This document shows positions 45,934-56,541 of a DNA stretch of 64,000 nt, piece after piece. The DNA is taken from positions 186,001 through 250,000 of the forward strand of contig JABCPU010000015.1 of the NCBI GenBank assembly GCA_016800925.1, read 5' to 3'. Both the position numbers and the translations under genes were made by a program. Source of the DNA: Suillus spraguei (taxonomy: Eukaryota; Basidiomycota; Agaricomycetes; Boletales; Suillaceae). How positions within the stretch are numbered: the first letter of the stretch is position 1; each line of letters starts with the position of its first letter. The notes below the pieces were generated by a model. It saw only the letters and a program-made list of their open reading frames with translations. It did not search any database and was not told where the DNA came from.

Positions 45934-46451
45934 AAGCATTTGGGGTCAAGACATAGTTTCATTCCGCATTTGTCATTTTATTTCCCCAGTGATTTGTGTC
46001 TCCAATAGTAATATTAAGGCTAGAAGTAGTGAAACCTTTGAGTGATCTGCATCAGCATTCAGCTTGTATATAGCTAAAATCGTACTATGGATTGTGCTGT
46101 TCAGAAACTTCAGACAGTGCGAAGTCGAAGAGGTGCACGCCGTTTAAGCACACGAACGATCACCTAGGCAGCCTACGATCGCCTGCCAGGGATTCAAGTT
46201 TGCGAGAATTGCAGGTAATTTAGCATCCCTGCCACAATACTAATAGTAGTAAGACATTTGGATGATGTGCGCCGTGCGGCACAAAAAAGAAAGAAAAATA
46301 ATTGAGTAGGAGAGTGACCTAAACAGTCACGTCACTGCCTCCGGGTAGTCCTTACATGACTTCAGGTCATTTTCTGAATGCCGCGGGCCCGAGACAGTTT
46401 GAAAATGATAAATGATTGCTGCGGTTCCACCAATTACATGCCGTCACAATC

Positions 46452-47596
46452 ATGGAAGCTGCTGCCATGGACGATGACTCTACGACGTTGTTGGCCGACG
46501 TAACATTTCAGACTGCGTCTATACCAACAGTAGATACCAGCCTTTATGGTTTGTCTTTCGAAGAAGCTGCATTCTTTAAGGCGCAAACCGGCATCGACAA
46601 TGACGAAGACTTGAAGAGGCACATCCTGGAGGTGCAGGCAAAAGCATACAAGGTGAGTCGCTTACAGAGGAACTCACCACGACTAATCTTCTGTCCTTGA
46701 AAGATTGCACCATATCCTTGTATTCATGGATTTGTCTTTCTTCGGTACGTGAGCTGCACTAAATCTATGCAGTGGATTCATAATAAGGGAACCGGCGTGC
46801 TCAGCCTCAACATATCAGGTTACCCTGTGTATGAACACATCCTCAAGCTTGGTCGTGAGCGCCCCGATGCCATGTTACTCGATCTTGGCTGTTGTTGTAC
46901 GTTAAATCATGATCTACTTTGTTGGTTCAGCTTGACTCTATTTTAGTCGGTGTTGATGCTAGAAAGGCTGCGGCGGATGGTTTTCCTGCGAAAAATATCA
47001 TTGCTTCAGATATCATCAACGGTAATTCATTTCGTTTGTGAATTATTCTTGCCAACGACTCGGATTCATGCATATGCTACAGAATTCCTCGAGCTTAGCC
47101 ACGAACTCTTTAGAACGACACCAACTTCTTACCCAGGATGCCTCCTTCCCGGAGATGTCTTTGATCCAGAGTTTCTTTCCATAGCTGCACCGCCAAACGA
47201 CGTCTCTACGGCCCCGGCTATTGATTTGTCCTCATTAAAATCCCTCAATCCCTTGCATGGCCGCATAAGCGCAATCAATGCCACAAGGCTTTTCCATCTC
47301 TTCACTGAGGACAAACAAGTGCATCTCGCTAAGGCTCTCGCAGGTCTGTTATCTGCGCAACCAAGCTCCGTTATTTGCGGTTATCAGGTCGGACTCACTC
47401 TCGAGAAAGGCATGGTAACTGCCAATATATCGGGCTCAGAGCATCAGTTGTTCGCTCATTCTCCCAAAACTTGGACATTTTTGTGGGATGGAGAGGTATT
47501 CGAGAAGGGCAGTGTAAAGGTGGAAACGAGTTAGTCGAAGTCACGATTCGCGAGGTACGATTGCTCATGATGGGCTGGTCGGTGGTGAGATTGTAG
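46452..47596 (+). CDS. SAM-dependent methyltransferase (fungal class I), C-terminal frameshift
   Basis: ATG 46452 gives MEAAAMDDDSTTLLADVTFQ. Exons: PTVDTSLYGLSFEEAAFFKA, LKRHILEVQAKAYKIAPYPC, IHGFVFLRLNISGYPVYEHI, LKLGRERPDAMLLDLGCCFG (SAM motif I, hhDhGCCFG), DARKAAADGFPAKNIIASDI (acidic end of strand 2), EFLELSHELFRTTPTSYPGC, LSSLKSLNPLHGRISAINAT, RLFHLFTEDKQVHLAKALAG and HSPKTWTFLWDGEVFEKGSV. This matches a common Agaricomycete methyltransferase family with likely small-molecule substrates. The frame stops at 47532-47534 (KVETS), but the other frame goes straight on with ELVEVTIREVRLLMMGWSVV and RL, the usual ending, to 47596. One base seems missing near 47527. So it is either a sequence error or a truncated enzyme lacking about 22 residues. 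Confidence 0.85.
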
Positions 47597-48556
47597 ACAC
47601 AAGCATTATAGTCACGGTTGATATAAGAAATTACATATACAAACAGTGCTAGAGGCGATCTAGTCATGGCTCAGTTTCGTCCAACTGGATCCAAGTTGAA
47701 AGACCTGCGTCGGCCCTCAATTTCCAGATAGTTCCGCTCAGGAATTTCACTCGCATGACCTATGAGATAAATCCTGTCATCTGTAACCTACTCCATCAGG
47801 TTCGCGTGAGGAATTAAACTGTCCTGGCAGCTCTGCGGGGAAGCTGTGATGAAGTAGAGAATGAAACCTATCGTATTAAATAAACAATATTATTTGATAA
47901 GTTGCGCACCCAGGGCTACAGAAAGACTCGGACAAGGGTACCGCGTCGGAACTGTATGTGATATATTGATGCAGTAATAAGAGGATCCTCCAGAGTCCAC
48001 TGGAACTTGATCGGTGTCAAACTTGGTCTCATGTGGTTTGCATTCAGGCCTAATATTGCAGATGGGGTGGCTGCTCCTTGACTTGGAACTGAGCGAGAGA
48101 AGTAGAAAGAGCTGGTAAAGTTGAACTTTCATACGTGACATTCTTGTGACGTTCTGTTACATTGTGTGACCTTCAGTGCAATCATAGATACCACTTGTAC
48201 CAAGGCTACTAGGATAACGATGCAAAGTAGATATTCAGAATTTTGAGTATGTACAACCTGCCTAAACTCAATAATGTTATCAACTAAACCCACATCTGCC
48301 AGATCTCTCATGATTGATTGATTCTGGTAAAGTTCGATGACCACGGTATTTTTCATAGTTTGCATGATTTAACCTTCTCTTCTTTGGCCTGCTGAAATCA
48401 TAGGCACCTAAATTTGCAATTTGAGAAGGAGGCATAACAGTTTTGGCAATGCTAAGCTGTTTGTCGGTACACAGATTGTCACACTGTACAGCCACAATGT
48501 AACATAGTAGTCACTATATAGCCTACTACTCCTTCACAAATGCGAAATAAGGTATT
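47597..48556. other. Intergenic region, start of repeat zone
   Basis: About 950 bp with no gene I can support. Short open frames on the minus strand (47890-48141, 48129-48365, 48280-48495) overlap one another and show no family similarity. Confidence 0.35.
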
Positions 48557-48607
48557 CTGTTCCATCAGATTGCCCGCACCATGCATGTGGACAATCTGAT
48601 GGAACAG
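48557..48607. repeat. Perfect 16-bp inverted repeat (hairpin)
   Basis: CTGTTCCATCAGATTG (48557-48572) and its exact reverse complement (48592-48607), with a 19-base spacer containing the palindrome ATGCAT. It could be an RNA hairpin or the closed ends of a small foldback element. Confidence 0.8.
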
Positions 48608-48724
48608 ATTCTCTTAAAGGTATTTCTGTGAATATCCTTAGGCATTATAGTGAAAATGTCATGAAAAGTCATGTGATCTACCTGAGTCGTATCTTATATA
48701 GTTTCGACACTAGCTTCAAGCTCA

Positions 48725-49406
48725 TAAGGTAGATGACTTGCAAATCCAACGAACGTCACATGACTAACATTACAAATTCGTGACAAAACTGAAAAAAATG
48801 ACAACTAATTAATGACTCAGTGAAATAAAAAATGCTTACGCTTGTAGATGTAGAATATTAATGCACCATCGGGCGTTTTCAAAAATTATCATAAGTTGCG
48901 AGATGCAAAAGAAGTGAAGTTTTTGGTGTTCTGAATAGGTTTGCAAAGCCTAAAGTGAAAGTCCGCCGTGTTGCTGCACATGCCATCCTATCTTCTGTGT
49001 AATGGGTGGCCACAGGACCAAAGGTCAAAAGTGCTGGAGTAAAAACCTTGCAGCATGGAGAGCATCGAAATGAGCTAGAACCAGTGGATCAGACATAGAA
49101 AATGATGAAAATGATGTGAGTAGCTTAACTTTGGGAGTCAAGATTAGAGTCTTATGCTGTTGCATAGCCATGCTTCCAGAGAGCATCATGAAGGAGTTTG
49201 ATGATTTTCACCCAACTGAGTCTGTGACATCTGTCTGACAGATGTATTACTTGCTACATATTCCTTAATGCTCAAGTAGTACCTGCACATAATGTCATCT
49301 TAGCACAGTCAGCACAGTCGGCACATTCAGCAAGAGGTTATCTGCACAGCATCACAACATGGTCACATCATGTGATGTTCATTGGATTTGCAAGTCATCT
49401 ACCTTA
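48725..49406. mobile_element. MITE-like element with TA-flanked 39-bp terminal inverted repeats
   Basis: The left end 48725-48763 (TAAGGTAGATGACTTGC...) and right end 49368-49406 (...GCAAGTCATCTACCTTA) are inverted copies of 39 bp with two mismatches, both at CpG positions. The outer base pair steps are TA, fitting a Tc1/mariner-type target. 682 bp, no transposase frame: a non-autonomous DNA transposon. Confidence 0.7.
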
Positions 49407-49894
49407 GCTTCAAACCCCAGTGTGACCTGTGACCTGTGACTATGCTCAAACAGCTTCGCTACACCAGCTGTGATGTAAGCTCTGTTTCACTCCAGCCATG
49501 CAATCTAAAACTGATACATTCATTATGGCTAGTCAATTGTTTATGTAATATGGAAAGCCAGACCACCGTGCTCTACTTCCAAGGCTTCTACTTCTCAGAA
49601 CCTTCCTAGGAAGGTAAGTGCTTCCATTGGCCTCCGAACACCCTATGCGACCATTTTAATGTGTTGAGTCATGTAGCTTTATTCCGCCACCATAACAGAG
49701 TGGGCCATATCGTGTTTTATCACTGGGACCTAATTCAAATCGATCGTCTTCCTGCATCCGTTGCTTTTGACCTTCAAATTCTGCAGCAAGATGAGACTCC
49801 CATCTCCAATCCAAGGTGGTGACAGTGTCTCATTGTCCTCATTTTAAGTATCTGCTGATTGCCTTCTCTGTTTCTAGAAATTCCATGTATACTT

Positions 49895-50103
49895 GAGAGT
49901 AATGTCAATCATATTGAACCTGCTGCTAATGATGGTGAACTAGAATTATCTCAGACTTTGTCTCTCATTGGGGCAATTTTATTGTCTCATAGACATTTGG
50001 ACTCGAACTTTATTGTCCATTCATCTTTTTCGGGGGCCCCATGAGTTTTCAACTTAGGAAGTCTAGTGATTCAGTGAGTGGAAGAGTTAGCCTGGCCAGT
50101 CAT
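49895..50103. repeat. Dispersed repeat, copy 1
   Basis: It matches 62702-62925 in the same orientation with indels (shared: ATTGAACCTGCT/ATTGAGCCTGCT, GGGCAATT-TATTGTCTCATA, AAGTTTTCAACTT, TAACCTGGCC/TAGCCTGGCC). It lies on the outer left side of the nested retroelements, so the pair may be remains of one older repeat family. Confidence 0.65.
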
Positions 50104-50109
50104 GTTCAA

Positions 50110-50460
50110 AACTTGCTGAACTACAGTTTTTTTTTCTATCGGGACACACTTTGGTATTCATTCATGGATGGTTACTTTGGAAGGCCACTGTAACTGGTGT
50201 TAGCTGGATGGTTGCTACAACAGAATCAAAATCTGTTTCTCTTGGAATGTGCAGGATCGAAACCTGCTGATGCCAAAGTTTTTTCAATTGAAACACACCT
50301 TGATATTCACTCATTGATAATTTCTTTAGAAATTCACTGTAACTGGCCTAGCCTGGTGATTGCTACAGCAGAATTGAATTCTACTTCTCTTGGACTGTGC
50401 GGGATCAAAACCTGCTGATGACGATGTTTTTTCTATCGAAACACAGCTTGATGAGTACTT
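50110..50460 (+). repeat. Tandem tRNA-Leu-like SINE units
   Basis: Two units of roughly 148 bp (about 50133-50280 and 50281-50428) plus a partial third. Each has an A-box-like TAGCTGGATGG / TAGCCTGGTGA and a B-box-like GGATCGAAACC / GGATCAAAACC. In unit 1 an anticodon arm ACAGA-ATCAAAA-TCTGT (anticodon CAA, Leu), a long variable region and a T arm GCAGG-ATCGAAA-CCTGC can be folded. They look like Pol III-type SINE heads in tandem. Confidence 0.5.
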
Positions 50461-50721
50461 TTGATCGAAGTCCTTGCCCACTGTTCACAGCTTGTGAGTG
50501 TGTTGATCTTCCCTCAAGTTCGATTCATGCTGATCAGAGCTGTTGCTCACTATTCACAGCTTCCTGCTCACTGCTCTTGCTCTCCCACTCACTGCTCTCA
50601 CTTGCTGGTAACCTCAATGCCTAGCTCAGCCATTGTTGTGGTACACCCTTCGTATTTACTTTCTGAGGATAATGGTGAACCTCTGATAGTCAGGCAGGCA
50701 CCTTTTTATCGCCCTTGGTTA

Positions 50722-50921
50722 TGGACATTGCTTATAATTGATCAAATAATGATATTAAATGATTCATTGATAGTGCAATGGGACATACTTCTCTAAGCTC
50801 ACATGGAAATACCAACTCCTGCAAGAGTCAGTATTTCCATGTGAGCTTAGAGAAATATGTTTGATTGTGCTATCAATGAATCATTTAATATCATTATTTG
50901 ATCAATTATAAGCAATGTCCA
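50722..50921. repeat. 200-bp foldback: 90-bp arms, 20-base loop
   Basis: The left arm 50722-50811 and right arm 50832-50921 are reverse complements at 84 of 90 positions by direct comparison. The mismatches cluster between arm positions 53 and 67. The spacer is 20 bases. No coding capacity. It may be a foldback element, or the transcript may form a near-perfect long hairpin. Confidence 0.9.
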
Positions 50922-51948
50922 CTCACCCGTGTCTTACTAGGATGTGAAAGGCAAATAAATCACCAGATTTCACAATCCTTCCATGGTCAATGGTTCAGAC
51001 AAATACCAATGGTTGATAATGTGGTGTTCGTTGGGGGTTGCAGAAACAGAGTTGCAGTTTTTCTAGGCAATTTACAAATGACTAAAAGGGTAGAGATCTG
51101 TGTGGGAAAATCTCAGGGTTAGTGTCTGCTAATTATTGTGATCAGAATTCAGGAACTTAGATAGTTACTGCTAACTGGCTTGACATAATACTTGAATAAC
51201 TCGAAGAAAGGCGATGGCGCAAATATGAAGTGTAGCCAAACTGATAACTGGCTTGATGCAGTGCTATGATGCTACGGATAATGAAGTGACAATATGAAAT
51301 GTGTCAGAACAATATCTTGACTACTTCTTATTCTCATGACTAGGAGAGCAAACTAGAAGTCAAATACAATCAAATCAATCAATATGTGGCCTCAAAATTA
51401 ACTTCTCTGCTGCTCAGGCACTCATGATGAGTATGACGCAGAATCAGAACAGAGTACACCCTCTTGATGTAGTCTTAAAGCTAACCAGGTTCTTAATATT
51501 ATTGAATAAAGTATAAGTCCTATTTGTCGTCACTCAATCGATGAAAATACGATAATTCTCCCCACAGAAACAATTTCCTGTGTCAATAAAGAGAATGAAG
51601 CAGAACTACACTAGACGACTAACAACCGTGTGCTAGCTAGTGCAATTAAAGAATGTAAAGATAATATCTCAGATGATCAAAACATCGTGGGAAACAGTGA
51701 CAAAGAAAGTGAGGGAATAAACTAATATTCACTGAGATGTTCACACCACTACTCAGTAATGATGGTAATATGTTTCTTGTTGCTCAGAGGGGAGAAGTGG
51801 TCCCTTTATATACTACTATAGATGTGGCTGTGCTAATAACTAAATAAGGTAATATAACTCATCATGACTCAATATGACTCACTTTGCTTAGTCATCCTAA
51901 AGTCGCCAATTGGCTACCAAAACTAGTCCAAACATATAACAACATAAA
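50922..51948. other. Non-coding repeat-zone sequence
   Basis: About 1 kb, AT-rich, no supported gene. A TATATA-containing promoter-like stretch (around 51806-51812) lies upstream of the LTR-like repeat, and repeated ATGACTCA/ATGACTCACTT motifs (AP-1/Gcn4 type) occur at 51861-51893. Confidence 0.35.
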
Positions 51949-52357
51949 CAACACATCACATTCAAAGACTTCACAAACAGCACATCACATTCAAAAACAT
52001 TTAACAACACAAATACTGGTGAATAGTCCATTACATAATCTATATTGACTATTATTCATTTAAATATTTGACAAAATACTAACTCAGTCAACTTTCATAG
52101 AAAGGTAGGAAAATGTATGAAAAAACTCTGAAAGGTGTGGGAAATTGCTTAGTAATACATAATTAACGGTTTTGACACAGTTTCATGGCAAGGATAAGTC
52201 ATAAAACTATGCCATTAATTCATTTGCCCTTTAATCTGTAGTACAAAAACTATCATAAGGTATTAGAAATTTAGAACCATACTCCCAAGTATCTTAAGCC
52301 TATAAAGTATACACTATATCTCCATGACCATGCTCGAAACAGGTTTTGTGCATGTCA
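51949..52357 (-). repeat. Left LTR-like repeat of the old element
   Basis: It matches 62177-62591 with a few per cent differences (for example TCTGTAGT/TCCATAGT and CATAAGG/TGTAAGG), ends GTGCATGTCA in both copies and contains two copies of CACATCACATTCAAA. Confidence 0.75.
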
Positions 52358-52613
52358 TCTGCAGGGAACAAGAAATAAATTGTCCTCAATTTAGAAAGAA
52401 GATAATATTGAATGGTACATTGTCCTCAAAGTACAAATGAAATATAAAATGCAAAGAAATGGCAGATTTCTTGGCTGAGTAATCCAAGTGTCAGCTTGGA
52501 ATTGCCCAGTTAAGAAATGAAACATAACAAGAAAAAATCAAAAGTGAATAAGCACACAAATGTCTTAGTAGAGTAATCCCAGCTTGGTTAGCATGGTACT
52601 ATTCCACTATGAG

Positions 52614-53645
52614 CTATGACTGAAATACAGAAAAGAACATGTGGTGGTATGTACCTAATAATAGCTCAAAAGGTGCTACTTTGTTTAATAATACTGTGCC
52701 GATGGTTCTAATACTCCCGATCATGATTGGAACACTGTGGATTATTCCTTGTAGCATTCCCAGTCCACCGTTTGCATCACATAAGCTGGTGTGGTGTTCC
52801 ATATCCACGGGTAATCCTAATCCTTGGCGATATATTGCCGTATTTAGTATATTTATTTCACTACCTGTATTGTAGATAGCTTTTACTTTACGCCCATTGA
52901 TCTCAGCATCTATGTAAATCAAATTTCCATGTGTCTTAGGTTTTTGCATGAGAAATGTCTCAGCAACCACACGGTCTTTTCTGGACTTTGGCTTAATCAG
53001 ATCAATCAAACTTCCTGATAAGTCTTTAGATATGGATATGGCCAGAATTTCCCATGCTGACAGTTGTATTTGACTATTTAGAATTATTTCTAATAATAGC
53101 CATGGATCTATTTTTGCTGACAGGTCGGTTACCCTAGGTGCATGTTTCAGTTCTTCCTGTGGCATAGGAGCTAATACTTTGGGCATGCCCAAACTTCTCA
53201 TATCAGGTGTTCCTTTCCCCACATTCTTCTCCCTTTGTCTCTCCACTGCCCTCACTGCTGGGGCATCCTCCATTATCTCATCATTGTCATCGCTGTTATA
53301 TCTTGGCTCCTGGTCCATGATGACCAGTGGGCGCTTGCTGTCCCGCCCTTTGGCTGACGCCTTGCTGGATGTGGGCAGCACTGATACTGGGGCTGTGTGG
53401 GATGATTCTTTCCTTTCTGGTATGTCTTTCTTCTTCGGTCCTTCTGACTTCTTCACTTCTGCAGGGTTGAATACCCTCTGGGGATACTCTGTTGGGCCTG
53501 CGCTTACTCTTGCCGCCTGTTCTCTATTCCTTAGGTGAGTCTCTTCTATCCTCTTCTCTTGTTGCTGAGTGTGTTCCCCATCACTCTCTACTAATTCCTC
53601 TATCTTACTTGTAGATTCCTGCGCTTGTTCTCTTACTCTGCCCAT
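52614..53645 (-). CDS. Retroelement protease-like protein (degenerate active site)
   Basis: A 343-residue frame following gag in the old element. The first two thirds are charged and Ser/Pro-rich (EEETHLRNREQAARV-type, SHTAPVSVLPTSSKASAKG). The C-terminal third has a retropepsin-like order: LIYIDAEINGRKVKAIYNTG, SEINILNTAIYRQGLGLPV, VPIMIGSIRTIGTVLLN, PFELLLGTYHHMF. The active-site triad reads N-T-G where D-T/S-G is expected, and the usual LLGRPW continuation is lost, so the protein is cut off by the deletion that removed RT and integrase. It belongs to the Agaricomycete Ty3/gypsy group whose gag has an acidic SDSE-rich linker. Probably inactive. Confidence 0.65.
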   Translation of the reverse strand: MGRVREQAQESTSKIEELVESDGEHTQQQEKRIEETHLRNREQAARVSAGPTEYPQRVFNPAEVKKSEGPKKKDIPERKESSHTAPVSVLPTSSKASAKGRDSKRPLVIMDQEPRYNSDDNDEIMEDAPAVRAVERQREKNVGKGTPDMRSLGMPKVLAPMPQEELKHAPRVTDLSAKIDPWLLLEIILNSQIQLSAWEILAISISKDLSGSLIDLIKPKSRKDRVVAETFLMQKPKTHGNLIYIDAEINGRKVKAIYNTGSEINILNTAIYRQGLGLPVDMEHHTSLCDANGGLGMLQGIIHSVPIMIGSIRTIGTVLLNKVAPFELLLGTYHHMFFSVFQS

Positions 53646-55279
53646 TGGTGGGATTTGTACTGTAGTACTCTTGTCGGCTGCTTTTGTGTGTCACGCACTC
53701 AGTGGTATGTTTTCCTTGTTACTTTTTTCTTCTCGCCGCTAATGCTGTTCTCTCTTCAATGTCTCTCTATAGTTCTTCGCTGGTGGAGGGTAGACACCAT
53801 CAAAGATCTCACGCTGCTTCCCTGACCTGTCTTTTAGGGTTCTCTCTGCAGGGTAAGCTATATATTCCCACTCATAGTCACTACATTCTGACTCACTTAT
53901 TATTGCAGGAATAAAATAGACATCGTGATCTGACAAGTCCAGCTCACTGTCACTAACAATTTGGATAAAGTGTGTGTTCGCTGTTTGTTGCTGACTCGTC
54001 AGTCATTTCTGTGCTTGTACAAATGTCTTGTCACCTTGTTGTCTTAGTTCCTGTCCTCCTGGTAGCATTAGTTTACCCATAGAGTCTTTTTGTAGTAGAC
54101 CTTTCTCTAATAAAGCATTGATTTCTGGACAACCTGAAAGTCTATGATTGCCTCCACATCCAAAACATAAGTATCTAGAAGGTCTGGGATGAATATTTAT
54201 ATTATTGGGGTAAATAGGAATGAAAGGGGCTCAATTAATAGGGGTAATGCTAGTATGGCTTTGATCTTCTCATCTCTGAGGCTTGGGGAATACATCACTA
54301 ATAGTAGAATCTAACTTAAGTGCCTGAAAATATAGTAGTGTGTAACTTGGGTCATCAATAGATAGATTACTGAGACATTGAACTAAGTCTTCGATTTTAT
54401 CTGGTTCCTTGGACTTCAACTTCTTCATACTGGACTTCTTTGCACGTGATCGTTCTCACTCTATTTCCTCTTCTGAACTACTTTCAGACTCAATATACCT
54501 GCTTCTTGGCTTTTTGGAATGTGATCTTTTCTTCTTTCAGCTAGGATAATTGCTTATCTCATCATCAGAGCTATCTTCAAACTTAACCTTATGCTTATGA
54601 GATTTGGATTGGGTTCTTACCTTATTTGGCTTCTTGTACTTGGCTCTACGTCTTGACCTGTAATCATCCTCGGATTCTGAGTCGCTTTCACTTCCTGAAT
54701 CATTATCTGAATCACTGGCTGTGTCAGTTTCACCTTCCGAAGTTTCAGAGTCTGAATATGCCAAGTTGGTTTCAAATTGATCCCATTGTAAGCAAGCTTC
54801 CACCACAGCTACTATCTCTGTTGGAGTATATGGAGTAGTCCGATCATGTAATGGGTCTCTGGCAACAAGTCTTCCTTCTACCCTAGTTCGCAAATCTCAG
54901 TGGATCCCTTTCCAAAGATATGTAGCATGGTCCTTCTTGCTAATTTTCTGATGTGTCTTCAGCCATCCACCAATAATAGTAAATTTACACATATATTGTT
55001 TCCATTCTGATAGGGTCTTGATTGGTTTCTTGTTCTGGTGAACCATGAACCTTACTAAGTCTTTTGGCTTGTATGCTTTGTGTAGTGATCTGCATCAAAA
55101 TTATTCAGCAAGTCAACTTTGAGTTGAAGCCAGTTGTGGTTGTTGTAACTTTCCAGTACCTTGATTAGGTCAGCAACACAATTAGAACAATATTAGGTAA
55201 TTTTCTCGCAAAGGTCCCTGGGTGAAGTTACCTAGTATTGTTGACAAAGTTTCTCATATTGCTTAATGAATTTTCTTAC

Positions 55280-55284
55280 TTGGG
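55280..55284. repeat. Target-site duplication of chromovirus 2 (left)
   Basis: TTGGG, repeated exactly at 61841-61845 on the other side of the element. Confidence 0.9.
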
Positions 55285-55765
55285 TGTCACGAATTCCAAA
55301 TACAAATCATTATTCTTTCCTCAATTTCCCTAAAGCGTCTAAACCCAGGGCTAAGACAAACACAAACTCCATTGAAATCCCTATAACCGCTTCTATAACC
55401 GAACTTCCTGATGAAGATGAAGAGATCTTTTATGATGCTATTGGATAAGATAAGATAAGATAAGATAGTGTCACGTGATCTTAGAATCTTCTAGAATATG
55501 ATGTCATAACAATGTCACAATCATCACATTGTACGATTCTCATTTCTATTTTATGATTGGCTAGTAGTTTCAAACTCAGTTTATATCTCAGTTTCAATAT
55601 GTGTATATAGTTAGCTAGTTTCGCTGTAGTAGTTCTTTAGTTCAAACCTCTTGTATCTACATTTGTAGCAATCCAAGACGTCCTTGCTCTTCTCTTCCTC
55701 TGTGATAACCTTAGTTTGAGTCCTAGTCTCTGCCCTAGCGTTAATTCGTTTTGTGGGTTGTGACA
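55285..55765 (+). repeat. 5' LTR of chromovirus 2
   Basis: 481 bp, TGTCAC...GTGACA. It has TATATA at 55604-55609, four ATAAG repeats (around 55446-55465) and the self-primer stretch AGTTCAAACCT at 55639-55649. The U3 part contains the last 55 or so codons of pol (also present in the 3' LTR). Confidence 0.95.
55639..55649 (+). promoter_or_regulatory. Predicted transcript 5' end / self-primer of chromovirus 2
   Basis: AGTTCAAACCT starts 35 bases after the T of the TATATA box and is the exact complement of the PBS AGGTTTGAACT at 55768-55778, two bases after the LTR. In Tf1 the first 11 transcript bases act as primer; the same length and geometry is seen here. The start site itself is inferred. 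Confidence 0.7.
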
Positions 55766-55767
55766 TT

Positions 55768-55778
55768 AGGTTTGAACT
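55768..55778 (+). promoter_or_regulatory. Self-priming PBS of chromovirus 2
   Basis: AGGTTTGAACT, two bases downstream of the 5' LTR end, complementary over 11 nt to the LTR segment 55639-55649. No tRNA 3'-end-like PBS is seen. Confidence 0.75.
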
Positions 55779-56541
55779 TTAGGGGACTCCGACTCGCATA
55801 CCGCTGCATACTTTTCTTTTGGATTCCTCTTCAATGATAGTACCGTTGTAGACAACTCTCAAAAGTCTCTTATCATCTTCTGTACGCGTCTGTAAAGGCA
55901 CTTGCACTTGCAGGCTAGTACAAAACGTTTTGTCTTGCCCGACCCTAAAAAGTCGCGATCTTTCTTCTCCCCTTTGCTCATTTGAGCGCATTTCTACCAA
56001 TAGTCTTTTGTAGTTAGTAGACCTCTACCAGGCCCAGCCTTACATTGCTGCTGCTAGTAGACGGTGGATGAGCAACATTAGGTGTTCGATCCATGACCTC
56101 AGTGCTGGCCCAAGACCCTGCCTGCTGAGCTCTACGATAGTTTTCTTTCTACGATAGTTTTCTCTTCATACGATAGAAGGTCTAGTTTTCTTCGAAGTAT
56201 TTAGTGGAATTGCCTCGTTGTCCAAGATAGACTGGTCGCTTGTAAGCTTCGGCTGGAAGAGCACCGTGTCCCTCGAGTTTTTCCCACTTGGAAGATCACA
56301 AAAACCTTTTACTATAAGTTTTCTTAGTTAGTAAATAGGGAAGCGCCTAGTTGGATTGACTAAAGAACCCTTTAGGACCTGAGTACGTGGTAGATCCGAT
56401 CAGATATCGGGGACCGCTCAGTTTTCCATTTACATACTTCTTTTCCCATCTCCTCTTCATCATCTTTCCTTTTCGGGTTGACCGTTACGACTAGTCAACC
56501 ACAGACATCAGTAAATCGGGTTCCAGAAAACAACTGGTACT

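Noticed and set aside
55446..55465. ATAAG pentamer repeats as a possible microsatellite locus
   Set aside because: They are part of the LTR (also at 61521-61540), so they are explained by the element.
55779..56000. 73-residue minus-strand frame in the chromovirus 2 leader
   Set aside because: It lies in the untranslated leader, antisense, with no similarity or start context.
56079..56095. GGTGTTCGATCC as a tRNA B box
   Set aside because: No A box at a suitable distance and no cloverleaf; it lies inside the chromovirus 2 leader.
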